Source: Trichococcus patagoniensis (lineage in GTDB: Bacteria; Bacillota; Bacilli; Lactobacillales; Aerococcaceae). From it: DNA of 64,000 nt. Position numbers and translations under genes: made by a program. Position 1 is the stretch's first letter; every line of letters begins with the position of its first letter. This document shows, in pieces, positions 1 to 7,489 of the stretch. Under the pieces are notes generated by a model that was not told the origin of the DNA, did no database searches, and worked only from the letters and a program-made list of their open reading frames with translations. Location of the stretch: the NCBI RefSeq assembly GCF_003051085.1, contig NZ_QAOM01000008.1, forward strand, positions 62,001-126,000. The letters run 5' to 3'.

Positions 1-1
1 A

Positions 2-1039
2 TTTTTTGCGGCTGGGCAACAACTTGATACCGAAGCCATGGCAGCCACTGTCCTTTCCACGAATGAGGAAGAAGTGACGGAGCCTGAAGAGCTGCTGACT
101 GATGATTCGAATGAATATCTACTGGAATATTTCAAAACCAATGCTGAAAAAATGACTTATGAAGTAACAAAAAGCGAAATTGACGATGACAAGGCAGTCG
201 TGACGATGAATGCGAAGTATGTCGATGGTGCTCCATTGATTACAGCAACATTCAGTTCCGTATTCATGAAAATGTTGCCCTTGGCATTCAGCGGTACAGA
301 AATGACCGAAGATGAAACAAACCAAATGTTCGCTGATACGATGAAGGAACAGGCAGAGATCGTTTCGGAAACGTTCAAAGAAACTACATTGAAAATCAAT
401 TTAGTTAAAGAGGACAACGAGTGGTATATTACGGAAATTACGGATGAAATGATGGATGTGGTCATGTCAGGCTTTATGTCCCTCAGCACTGAGTTGGATA
501 GTGCCTTTGAGGAAACCGAGCCCCTGGATGAAACAAGCACAGAAGAATCTGCTTCCACTTCCTCTATAGTCGGAAAAAGAAGCAATCCTGTGCCTTTGGG
601 ACAAGCCATTGAAATTCCGGTTGAGTATTCCAATGAGGATTGGACGGAGAACTACGAAGGGACTATTTCCCTCCAAGTCAATGGCATTACAAAAGGTCAG
701 GCTGCCTTGGACACGCTAATGGCTGAAAACCAATTCAATGAAGCACCTCCAGAGGGAATGGAATGGGTCATTTTTGATGTTGCTCTGAAGTTGTTGGATG
801 GAAATCAAGATACACCTTATACAACATTTCCGTCCTTTGACATCATTTCCTCTTCAGGAAGTGAGATTGCCCAAGATGCCTATGGAACTCTGAACGGGAA
901 CGAGTTTGGCTACACCGATCTGTTCCCGGGAGCAGAGGCTTCAGGCCGAGTCGTAAAATACGCTCCAATAGGGGATAACTTCTTGATTTCATATACTGAA
1001 GGGTTCTCTGCATCGTATTATTTTTCTAGCGCTCAATAA
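2..1039 (+). CDS. Secreted or lipoprotein-like protein, 5' end cut by the window
   Basis: The frame is open to the window edge, so the start and any signal peptide lie outside; the first ATG at 38 is probably internal. What remains is acidic and has two parts. The first, about 170 residues, alternates helix and strand and resembles the DUF5105/DUF4878-type lipoprotein domain. A Ser/Thr/Glu-rich linker (around 510-580) follows. The last 150 residues resemble a DUF4352/telokin-like beta domain, with a Gly-Lys-Arg-Ser-Asn-Pro-Val-Pro-Leu-Gly opening that is typical of it. No enzyme motif is visible. An extracytoplasmic role, probably as a membrane-anchored lipoprotein, is inference from domain style. 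The gene is followed by hairpin array I and a shared terminator. Confidence 0.6.
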   Translation, partial: FFAAGQQLDTEAMAATVLSTNEEEVTEPEELLTDDSNEYLLEYFKTNAEKMTYEVTKSEIDDDKAVVTMNAKYVDGAPLITATFSSVFMKMLPLAFSGTEMTEDETNQMFADTMKEQAEIVSETFKETTLKINLVKEDNEWYITEITDEMMDVVMSGFMSLSTELDSAFEETEPLDETSTEESASTSSIVGKRSNPVPLGQAIEIPVEYSNEDWTENYEGTISLQVNGITKGQAALDTLMAENQFNEAPPEGMEWVIFDVALKLLDGNQDTPYTTFPSFDIISSSGSEIAQDAYGTLNGNEFGYTDLFPGAEASGRVVKYAPIGDNFLISYTEGFSASYYFSSAQ

Positions 1040-1046
1040 GCAAAGT

Positions 1047-1180
1047 GGTGTCCTCCGGTGAAGGAGCTGTTCACCGAAGGACACCGTTAACAACCGAACG
1101 TATCTCCGACGAAGACAGCCTCATCGGAGGACAAAAGCAGATTGTGTGCCGAACTCCGGTGAAGCATGCGTTCAGCGGAG
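1047..1180. repeat. Triple-hairpin array I
   Basis: Three imperfect palindromes lie in a row. Unit 1 spans 1047-1085 (arms GGTGTCCT/AGGACACC plus inner CGGTGAA/TTCACCG), unit 2 spans 1104-1129 (CTCCGA/TCGGAG) and unit 3 spans 1154-1180 (CTCCG/CGGAG plus inner TGAA/TTCA). Their centres are 1066, 1116.5 and 1167, a pitch of 50.5 bp. The apical part (GTGAAG...TTCAC) resembles arrays II and III. The array lies between the converging genes at 1039 and 1312, on the gene side of the shared terminator, so it would be transcribed as 3' UTR. Confidence 0.7.
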
Positions 1181-1242
1181 AAGAGCAGTTGCTGGTTTCT
1201 AGAGTTAGTTCCGTTCATAGGTTCAATTACCACATAATGTCA

Positions 1243-1298
1243 AAGGGGTGTACCCAAGCAAGAAAATACCATTCTGATTTGGATACACCCCTTCATTT
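1243..1298. terminator. Shared bidirectional terminator
   Basis: Arms AAGGGGTGTA (from 1243) and TACACCCCTT (to 1293) pair across a long loop, followed by a T-rich tail on the plus strand. It separates two converging genes. Confidence 0.7.
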
Positions 1299-1311
1299 TC
1301 AGTTATCGGAT

Positions 1312-2253
1312 TCAGTTATCTTCCGAATGCCGTTCGCCAACCTGAAAATCATCGGCATGTTCGAACATATATTTCACAGTCACGGCATCTTCGCCGGTCA
1401 GTTGTTTGAAGTCATCGGTAAAGTTATCCATTTTGCCGAGGCGGATCGCCTCGCCGAATGTGACCATGCCTTCAGAAGAGAAGGGTGCTTCGGAGCCTTT
1501 TTTGAATTGGCCTTCTGTTGTTCTCGGCACGCCCATCGCGTCAAAGATGGCGTAGTTTTCTTCATCTGAGATGGCTTGATAGCTGACGTTGTTGCCGGTC
1601 GCTTCGTTGCCGTAATTCACGAAATCCGTGATGGTCATCAATTCAGGGCCATTGATGTTCAGGACCGCATCGTGGTATTTATCGGTAGCCAATGCATGCG
1701 CAACGGCCTTGGCGCAATCTTTGCGGGAGATATAGGCCATTTTGCCGTCAGCTTGGTTGTTCTGCATAACGCCGCCCATTTTTACGAAAGTGAAGTAGTT
1801 GGTGACCATGGCTTCGGCATATTGAGAGTTGCGCAGGAAAATATGATCCATGCCGACTTCATTAATATAGTCTTCCGTAAAGATGTGATCGATTTTTTCG
1901 ATGCTCGGGTTGCCTTCATCAGCCGCGTTGACCAATGAAGTGTAGATGATCTGCTGAACGCCGGCTTCTTTGGCGGCATCCACGACATTTTTGTGTGCAT
2001 TTTGGCGTTTTTCCCCGACGAAAGGCATCGAAATCAGTGCAACTTTATCGGCATTGGTGAAAGCTTCAGCCAAGCCGTCCTTGTGGTTGAAGTTTGTGAC
2101 ATGTGTTTCAATGCCTAAGTCCGCATATTTTTTTAATGCAGCCTCGCTGTATGCACAGAAAATCAGCTGGTCCTTTTCGACCAAATCCAAAAGGTACTCC
2201 GCCGCCTGATTTCCAAGGTTTCCATCCACGCCTGTCAATAATAATTTACCCAT
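1312..2253 (-). CDS. NmrA-like / atypical SDR NAD(P)-binding oxidoreductase
   Basis: The 313-residue protein opens with MGKLLLTGVDGNLG, whose G-x-x-G-x-x-G pattern (residues 8-14) is the Rossmann nucleotide loop of the NmrA/QOR2-type atypical short-chain dehydrogenases. Family members reduce quinones or sense the NAD(P) redox state; the substrate here cannot be told. The longer reading frame starts at 2325, but ATG 2253 has an AGGGG ribosome site about 11 bases upstream and begins exactly at the Rossmann strand, so I chose it. It lies 84 bp downstream of a LysR-type gene on the same strand, which suggests that the regulator controls or is co-transcribed with it. Confidence 0.85.
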   Translation of the reverse strand: MGKLLLTGVDGNLGNQAAEYLLDLVEKDQLIFCAYSEAALKKYADLGIETHVTNFNHKDGLAEAFTNADKVALISMPFVGEKRQNAHKNVVDAAKEAGVQQIIYTSLVNAADEGNPSIEKIDHIFTEDYINEVGMDHIFLRNSQYAEAMVTNYFTFVKMGGVMQNNQADGKMAYISRKDCAKAVAHALATDKYHDAVLNINGPELMTITDFVNYGNEATGNNVSYQAISDEENYAIFDAMGVPRTTEGQFKKGSEAPFSSEGMVTFGEAIRLGKMDNFTDDFKQLTGEDAVTVKYMFEHADDFQVGERHSEDN

Positions 2254-2337
2254 AAAAGTATCGTCCCCTATCTCTTTTTTATCTGTCTTTATGATATGTG
2301 AAATAGAGAGCAATAACCAATACAAAAAGCGAATGGC

Positions 2338-3252
2338 TTATTCGGAAATCGAATAATGCGCTTGGATGGAGCGGATCAGCGCTTGGATAGCCGGCTTGGC
2401 GTTGCTGGATAGGTAACCCAGGGCGATTTCAAAAGTATGGAAGGAGCCTTCAATCGGAATCATGCGGATTTCGTCTGATGGGTAATTGAGATTGTAGTTG
2501 TCCGGAAAGAAGCCGATCAGGTTGTCGGTCCGGATTGTAAACAATTCCGTTTCGACATCATCGACGGTTTTGGCGATCTGCGGCTGAAAACCGTCTTTTT
2601 GCGCATGTTGTACCATCAGATCGTAAGACGCGCCGATGACGGATGGATCCAGCATGACGAGCGGGTACCGGTACAGTTCGGCAAGTGTAACCGATTCTTT
2701 CGTGAACAATGGATGTCCTGCACTGACGACGGCCTGATATTTTCCGGTATACAACGGCACCGTCGTGATTTCCTTTTTGCCCTCGAATTCGGAATCGAAA
2801 GCGATGGCCACATCATAGATCCCTTTTACGAGATAATCGGAAATGTTCTTCAACAGCACCTTGTTCAGATTCAGTTCGACGAGCGGGTTTTCTTTACGGA
2901 AAGCCGGGATGACGGACAGAAGCGTCTGGATATCCGTCATGGCGGAGTATTCGATCGACAAGGTTTCCCGTTGATTGGCTTGGAAATTGCGCATTTTTTT
3001 CTGCATGCCCTGGTATTGTTTCCAAAGTACCAGCGCTTCCTCGTAGAAAAGCTGGCCAGCTTCTGTCGGCTCAATCGGCGTCTTTTTGCGGTTGATCAGC
3101 CGGATCTGGAACGTATCCTCCAACGAAGCGATCGCCTGGCTGATGGTCGTCTGCGACACATAGTTCCGTTTGGCTGTTTCCGTGAAACTGCGGCAGTCAA
3201 CCAAGTCTAGGTAATATTTGATTTTTTCGATATTGATGAGCTTCGCCTCCAA
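2338..3252 (-). CDS. LysR-type transcriptional regulator
   Basis: 304 residues if read from TTG 3252. The N-terminal winged helix is classical: residues about 6-65 contain TETAKRNYVSQTTISQAIASLE, and a periplasmic-binding-protein-like effector domain follows (about 90-300). It probably regulates the adjacent oxidoreductase gene. The start is odd. TTG 3252 has only a weak upstream ribosome site, and its second and third codons overlap a perfect GGAGG (3250-3246). That GGAGG is spaced 8 bases from an in-frame ATC codon (3237-3235), just where LysR relatives usually begin with M-N-I. Either TTG is used, adding five residues, or a rare near-cognate ATC start is used. Confidence 0.88.
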   Translation of the reverse strand: MEAKLINIEKIKYYLDLVDCRSFTETAKRNYVSQTTISQAIASLEDTFQIRLINRKKTPIEPTEAGQLFYEEALVLWKQYQGMQKKMRNFQANQRETLSIEYSAMTDIQTLLSVIPAFRKENPLVELNLNKVLLKNISDYLVKGIYDVAIAFDSEFEGKKEITTVPLYTGKYQAVVSAGHPLFTKESVTLAELYRYPLVMLDPSVIGASYDLMVQHAQKDGFQPQIAKTVDDVETELFTIRTDNLIGFFPDNYNLNYPSDEIRMIPIEGSFHTFEIALGYLSSNAKPAIQALIRSIQAHYSISE

Positions 3253-3441
3253 TCAAAAATCCGTCTGTCTGTAAAGTACCATATACCACCGATAGGAGGC
3301 AATCAGAGATTTTGAGAGGATTGTTTCACTCATTTGATTCCGGGTCGGATAGTCCAGACAAATTTATTTCAACCTAAGCCTTTCGCCTGTCATTTTCTGT
3401 TCAAGAGGTTATACTGACACTATCAAAGGGGGAATTACAAG

Positions 3442-3825
3442 ATGAAAATAGAACATATCGGTCTTTGGACTGCGGATTTGGAAAAAATGAAAGCATTCTA
3501 CTGTGATTATTTTAAAGCCACAGCCGGGGAATTGTACCATAACCAAAAATCAGGATTCCGCTCCTATTTCTTGTCCTTCGCGGATGGCGCCAGATTGGAA
3601 ATCATGCATCGCGAAGATGTCATCAAAGGGACTCAAAACACTGAAATCTTGGGATTTGCCCATCTGGCCATCTCGGTAGGCAGCAAGGAAATAGTCGACG
3701 CTTTGACGGAGAAATTGGTGGCTGCAGGCTATCCTTTGTTGAGTCCATGCAGAGTGACCGGCGACGGCTATTATGAGTCCGTCATCGGCGATCCGGAAGG
3801 AAACAGAATCGAAATCACGATTTAA
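3442..3825 (+). CDS. VOC (glyoxalase/bleomycin-resistance fold) metalloprotein
   Basis: 127 residues, the usual length of a two-module VOC protein. The four metal-ligand positions of the glyoxalase I class are present: His5, Glu53, His74 and Glu124, with the closing GDPEGNRIEI signature. It is probably a lactoylglutathione-lyase-like or related cytosolic metal enzyme; the substrate is unknown. GGGGG at 3427-3431 serves ATG 3442, and a TATACT -10-like box lies at 3411-3416. It is divergent from the LysR gene and followed 23 bp later by a HAD phosphatase, which could share its transcript. Confidence 0.88.
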   Translation: MKIEHIGLWTADLEKMKAFYCDYFKATAGELYHNQKSGFRSYFLSFADGARLEIMHREDVIKGTQNTEILGFAHLAISVGSKEIVDALTEKLVAAGYPLLSPCRVTGDGYYESVIGDPEGNRIEITI

Positions 3826-3848
3826 TATGGAATGATGAGGTGAACTGA

Positions 3849-4685
3849 GTGGATCTGAAAGCAATTGTTTTGGACATCGACGGTACATTACTGAATGACC
3901 AGAAAGTAATCACGCCAAAGACGAGAGAATCATTATTGCGGGCTCAAGAAGCCGGCTTGAAACTTGTGCTGGCTTCCGGTAGGCCTTTTCCGGCGATGCT
4001 GAAATTCTCAAAAGAACTAAAGATGGAACACTATCATGGCTTGCTCCTTTCCAATAACGGGGCCTGCGTGACGGATTGTGCAACGGATGAGATACTCTTC
4101 AGTCAAAGCATTTCCGAAGAAATAGGCGCAGCGCTGCTGACGCACTTGGAGCAATTCGAGGTCAAACCGATGATTGCGCATAAGGATTACATGTATGTGA
4201 ACAACGTGTATGATTGCATGATCACCGCACCGCCACACGGCTTGCGGAACATCATCGAATACGAATCCCGCAGCGGAGACTTTAAACTATGCGAAGTGGA
4301 ACATCTGGCTGACTTTGTCGATTTCCCCCTGCATAAAATTTTGATCGCGGGCGAACCGGATTATTTGGCGCAGCACTGGCAAGCAATCATGCGGCCGTTT
4401 GAAGGACAGATCAACGGATTTTTCTCGGCGCCGTTCTATTTCGAGATTGCCGACAAAGGCATCGACAAGGCTTATGCACTGGACAAAACGCTGCAGCCGC
4501 TGGGTATCGATGCGGAGCATGTCATTTCCTTCGGTGATGGGCAGAACGATGCTTCCATCGTCGCCTATGCAGGGATCGGTGTCGCGATGGGAAATGCGAT
4601 CGACGCCCTGAAAGCGAGCGCCAACGAAATCACGTTGTCCAATAACGAAGACGGCATCGCACATATGCTGGAGAAATATCTGTAG
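3849..4685 (+). CDS. Cof-type HAD-IIB sugar/nucleotide phosphatase
   Basis: 278 residues with GTG start 3849 and a GAGGTG site 7 bases upstream. Motif I is DIDGT at residues 9-13 (nucleophile Asp9, acid/base Asp11), motif II is ASGRP, and motif IV is GDGQND at 229-234. The large alpha/beta cap between about 85 and 190 defines the Cof/HAD-IIB subfamily, which dephosphorylates sugar phosphates, FMN or pyridoxal phosphate. The specific substrate cannot be read. A strong terminator follows. Confidence 0.92.
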   Translation: MDLKAIVLDIDGTLLNDQKVITPKTRESLLRAQEAGLKLVLASGRPFPAMLKFSKELKMEHYHGLLLSNNGACVTDCATDEILFSQSISEEIGAALLTHLEQFEVKPMIAHKDYMYVNNVYDCMITAPPHGLRNIIEYESRSGDFKLCEVEHLADFVDFPLHKILIAGEPDYLAQHWQAIMRPFEGQINGFFSAPFYFEIADKGIDKAYALDKTLQPLGIDAEHVISFGDGQNDASIVAYAGIGVAMGNAIDALKASANEITLSNNEDGIAHMLEKYL

Positions 4686-4695
4686 GAACATTTAC

Positions 4696-4737
4696 AAAAA
4701 AGCCAGATCCGCATGCGTGCGCGGGTCTGGCTTTTTT
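4696..4737 (+). terminator. Intrinsic terminator after the HAD phosphatase
   Basis: AAAAAAGCCAGAtCC pairs with GGgTCTGGCTTTTTT around a GC-rich loop. The A and T tracts would let it work in both directions. Confidence 0.85.
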
Positions 4738-4753
4738 GATGGATCTGGGGCGG

Positions 4754-4887
4754 AAAACCCGGTGAGGCGCCCCTAACCGGGTTTTAGCAGCCGAATGTTG
4801 TTGGATTTCCCGGCGAGCGGCCCCTCACCGGGAAATCGCAGTACGATAACGACGAAATTACCGGCGAGGACTTCCTTGCCGGTAATT
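4754..4887. repeat. Triple-hairpin array II
   Basis: Unit 1 is 4754-4785 (AAAACCCGGT/ACCGGGTTTT), unit 2 is 4804-4837 (GATTTCCCGG/CCGGGAAATC plus GAG/CTC) and unit 3 is 4856-4887 (AATTACCGGC/GCCGGTAATT plus GAGG/CCTT with one wobble). Centres at 4769.5, 4820.5 and 4871.5 give a pitch of exactly 51 bp. It lies downstream of a strong terminator, so it is not an ordinary 3' UTR element. It fills most of the 321-bp gap between 4685 and 5007. Units 2 and 3 are closely related to units 3 and 2 of array III, in swapped order. Confidence 0.85.
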
Positions 4888-5006
4888 CGCGTCCGTAGCG
4901 TTGGAGCACATTAGTTAAGAAACGCTTAAAAGAATAAATAATTATTTTAAAACGATAAATTGCGGGATAAACTAACAGTAACAAATCCAAACGAGGTGTT
5001 GTAGAC

Positions 5007-5486
5007 ATGAAACGAGAAACATTCTTTTTGAAGGCGGTCGTTGTTCTGATGGGATTTCCGGTAGTGGCGCTATGCATTTTTATTATCCCGGAAATTGCGG
5101 CTTTCTTGGTCGAACTGGTTCCAAGTCTCACTTATTTGCAATATCCATTCATGATCGGACTGTACGCATCTGCTGGCATCTATTTCGTCGCCTTGTACCA
5201 AGTCTTTAAACTGCTGGGCTACATCGATAAGGATTTGGCTTTTTCCGATTTAACGGTGCAAGTGCTGAAGAACATTAAACTCTGCGCAGCTTCAATCGGC
5301 GGGCTGTTCATCCTGTTTATGCCGTTCATTTTTATGATGGGTGATATGGATGACGCTCCCGGTATCGTCCTGATCGGCTTGATCATCATTTTTGCCTGCA
5401 TGGTGATTGCCGTCTTTGCCGCTGTCCTTCAGAAACTCCTGCAAAATGCGATCGCAATCAAACAAGAAAATGACTTCACGATATGA
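5007..5486 (+). CDS. DUF2975 family four-helix membrane protein
   Basis: 159 residues with four hydrophobic segments (about 8-35, 45-70, 92-115, 122-145) and a polar C-terminus, matching the length and pattern of DUF2975 proteins. These are integral membrane proteins of unknown biochemical role that are nearly always followed by a small YozG-type HTH regulator, as here (10 bp downstream). GAGGTG lies upstream of ATG 5007. The pair probably forms a self-controlled operon; that is inference from context. Confidence 0.85.
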   Translation: MKRETFFLKAVVVLMGFPVVALCIFIIPEIAAFLVELVPSLTYLQYPFMIGLYASAGIYFVALYQVFKLLGYIDKDLAFSDLTVQVLKNIKLCAASIGGLFILFMPFIFMMGDMDDAPGIVLIGLIIIFACMVIAVFAAVLQKLLQNAIAIKQENDFTI

Positions 5487-5496
5487 GGTGGGAAAA

Positions 5497-5715
5497 ATGG
5501 CAATAATCATCAATATAGACGTCATGTTGGCAAAACGAAAAATGAGCGTCACCGAACTGTCGCAGCACGTCGGCATCACGATGGCCAATCTGTCCATCCT
5601 GAAAACCGGAAAAGCGAAGGCGATCCGCTTCTCGACATTGGAAGCCATCTGCAAAGCCTTGGACTGCCAGCCCGGCGATATTCTGGAATACCGAAAGGAT
5701 GAAGAAGAGGAATAG
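5497..5715 (+). CDS. YozG-like Cro/CI (XRE) transcriptional regulator
   Basis: 72 residues from ATG 5497, preceded by GAGGTGGG. The frame stays open further upstream inside the DUF2975 gene, but only this ATG has a ribosome site and gives the family length. The body is one HTH_3/HTH_26 fold, with VTELSQHVGITMANLSILKTG as helices 2-3 and the family signature CKALDCQPGDILEY at the end. It has a very acidic tail. It is predicted to act on its own operon with the upstream DUF2975 gene. Confidence 0.9.
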   Translation: MAIIINIDVMLAKRKMSVTELSQHVGITMANLSILKTGKAKAIRFSTLEAICKALDCQPGDILEYRKDEEEE

Positions 5716-5821
5716 CGATTCTGCGCCGACATGACCTAAAAATACAGGGGAAACCCTTAGTCTGTAATAGTGCGAACATTCACAATGCGTGGTAAAATAG
5801 TAGAAAAAATGGAGGTTTACC

Positions 5822-6598
5822 ATGCCTAGATATGAGGAACAACGCAATTTTCTGAAGTCGGATTTCAAAACATTCAGCGCGATCGAAACGGATAAACAGA
5901 AAGGGATCCCGCAACCGCCCAACGTCAAAGCCCACGCTGCGGATGCGGAAATCATCGATCTGCCTGCCGTCGATGGCAGTGTCGTTAAAAAGGAAAACAT
6001 CTACGAAATCATCAAGGAAAGAAGAAGTGTCCGCCATTATGCGAAAGATGCGCTCACCTTGGACGAACTGTCCTACCTGTTGTGGAGCACGCAGGCCATC
6101 ACCGGCACCAACCGATCAGGCATCACTTTCCGTACGGTCCCATGCAGCGGCGGCACGCATTCCTTCGAAACGTACTTGTTCATCCTGAACATAGATGGCT
6201 TGAAGAAGGGCGTATACCGTTATTTGGCGGATTGCCATAAACTGTTGTACCTGAGCGAAGTCAACGACATTGATGAGCAGGTCGACAAAATGACGCTCGA
6301 TCAGCCGTTCGTGCCGAATTTCGCCAAACGCGCTTCGGTCATCTTCTCCTGGAGCTGCATTCCGTACCGCTCGGAGTGGAAATACGACATCACCGCCCAC
6401 AAAAAGATCCTGATCGACATCGGCGCGGTCATGGAGAATCTGTACCTGACGAGCGAATCGCTTGATGCCGGTACCTGCGCATTAGGCATTTACGATCAGG
6501 ACATGGTCGACGAACTGCTGCATCTGGACGGCGAAGACGAATTCACGATCTTTTTGGCGGCTGTCGGGAAGAAAGTCGAGAAACGGGAACGCAAATAA
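5822..6598 (+). CDS. SagB-type nitroreductase-fold oxidoreductase
   Basis: 258 residues. RRSVRHY at 67-73 is the FMN-phosphate-binding segment of the nitroreductase fold, and PCSGGTHSFETY at 107-118 matches the conserved P-S/C-x-G-x-x-H-x-x-E-x-Y of SagB-type dehydrogenases. True SagB enzymes make azoles in thiazole/oxazole-modified microcins, but no precursor peptide or cyclodehydratase gene lies nearby, so a general flavin-dependent reductase is more likely. GGAGG precedes ATG 5822 and TAAAAT (5793-5798) is a likely -10. A terminator and array III follow. Confidence 0.85.
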   Translation: MPRYEEQRNFLKSDFKTFSAIETDKQKGIPQPPNVKAHAADAEIIDLPAVDGSVVKKENIYEIIKERRSVRHYAKDALTLDELSYLLWSTQAITGTNRSGITFRTVPCSGGTHSFETYLFILNIDGLKKGVYRYLADCHKLLYLSEVNDIDEQVDKMTLDQPFVPNFAKRASVIFSWSCIPYRSEWKYDITAHKKILIDIGAVMENLYLTSESLDAGTCALGIYDQDMVDELLHLDGEDEFTIFLAAVGKKVEKRERK

Positions 6599-6605
6599 AC
6601 GATTA

Positions 6606-6641
6606 AAAAAAGAAATCCTGATCATCAGGGTTTCTTTTTTT
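6606..6641 (+). terminator. Intrinsic terminator after the nitroreductase
   Basis: AAAAAGAAATCCTGAT and ATCAGGgTTTCTTTTTTT form a short-loop hairpin with A and T tracts on either side. Confidence 0.85.
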
Positions 6642-6655
6642 TGGCGAAGGGCAAA

Positions 6656-6787
6656 TTACCCGGTGAGGAGCCCTTCACCGGGTAAATGCCTCGTAATCCG
6701 GGCGAAATTACCGATGAGGATAGCTTCAACGGTAATTAGCATCCGGATTGTAGTGGATTTCCCGGCGAGCGGCCCCTCACCGGGAAA
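6656..6787. repeat. Triple-hairpin array III
   Basis: Unit 1 is 6656-6685 (TTACCCGGTGA/TCACCGGGTAA, perfect 11 bp), unit 2 is 6706-6737 (AATTACCG/CGGTAATT plus TGA/TCA) and unit 3 is 6758-6787 (TTTCCCGG/CCGGGAAA plus GAG/CTC). Centres at 6670.5, 6721.5 and 6772.5 give exactly 51 bp twice. It sits between two terminators in the gap between converging genes. It is the sister of array II, with the last two unit types exchanged. Confidence 0.85.
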
Positions 6788-6815
6788 AACGAACCGATAT
6801 ACAAAAAAAATTAAA

Positions 6816-6859
6816 CAAAAGCGGAAAGACTGTTTCAACATACAGTCTTTCCGCTTTTT
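6816..6859. terminator. Bidirectional terminator serving the GNAT gene
   Basis: AAAAGCGGAAAGACTGT pairs perfectly with ACAGTCTTTCCGCTTTT across a 7-base loop. It terminates the minus-strand GNAT gene and can stop plus-strand transcripts too. Confidence 0.85.
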
Positions 6860-6895
6860 GCCTGCCTATTTTTAATTTGACCGAGTGGAAAAATC

Positions 6896-7171
6896 TTAGC
6901 CCATCACATCAGCGTAAAGTGAGCTGTTCCTTTCGAGCATGCCCTTGGCAAAAGGGCAGATCGGGATGATTTTTTTGTTTTCCTCCCTGGCCAATTCCAC
7001 CACGCGTTCAACCAGTTGCGCGGCAATTCCTTGGCCACGGTAATCGTCATTCACAAAAGTACGGTCGATGACAATCATCCCGCTGCCATCAACAAAATAG
7101 TTGATTTCGCATATCAAATTTTCATTTTCATCGTTTTTGTAGAAGCGTGAGTCACCGCTATCAAAGTTCAT
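6896..7171 (-). CDS. Small GNAT-type N-acetyltransferase (YjdJ-like)
   Basis: 91 residues, the length of the single-domain GNAT proteins of the YjdJ/GCN5-related group. The acetyl-CoA pyrophosphate loop is visible as DDYRGQGIAAQLV (about 42-54, pattern R-G-x-G-I-A), and CPFAKGMLERN near the end is the conserved C-terminal strand-helix of this family. Small cytosolic acyl acceptor not known. AAGGAG precedes ATG 7171. It stands alone, between a terminator and the long leader of the subtilase gene. Confidence 0.85.
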   Translation of the reverse strand: MNFDSGDSRFYKNDENENLICEINYFVDGSGMIVIDRTFVNDDYRGQGIAAQLVERVVELAREENKKIIPICPFAKGMLERNSSLYADVMG

Positions 7172-7489
7172 AGTCTGATCTCCTTTTTAATTTTTGATGT
7201 ATTTTTAACGCTACATATCCGGTTTCCATTTCATCTTATTCCTGCGGTTGAGACCAGTCAAGAGATTAGCATTGAATGTGATTGAACCAATCTACCACAA
7301 CAGCACGATTACGTTCAATTTTAAAAAGATATTCTGGAAACAAAGAAACTTCTTCTCGAAAACAATCAATGTAAAGGTATACAATCAAAGAATAATGCAC
7401 TAAAATAATATAATGTTAGAATCGTTTGAAATCAAAGGCGTAACCGACCATCCGTGGTCGATTTTTGATAGCAAGAAAGGGGAAATAAT
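7172..7489. other. Divergent intergenic region with a leader hairpin
   Basis: No coding sequence is seen in these 318 bases. A TATAAT box at 7409-7414 is a likely -10 for the subtilase gene, but its -35 is weak. A small hairpin, CGACCA/TGGTCG (7445-7460) followed by ATTTTTG, lies just before the ribosome site. It could be a weak attenuator or a block on early translation; nothing shows what would control it. Confidence 0.4.

Noticed and set aside
1045-1569. 174-codon open frame starting in array I
   Set aside because: The 50.5-bp pitch could be read as 17-residue repeats, but the frame is only the palindromes read through and then the antisense of the NmrA-like gene. In other arrays the pitch of 51.5 or 52 bp breaks any common reading frame, so protein repeats are not the constraint.
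5822-6598. A thiazole/oxazole-modified microcin cluster, suggested by the SagB-like enzyme
   Set aside because: No precursor peptide, cyclodehydratase (SagC/SagD) or export gene is near; the gene stands alone between terminators.
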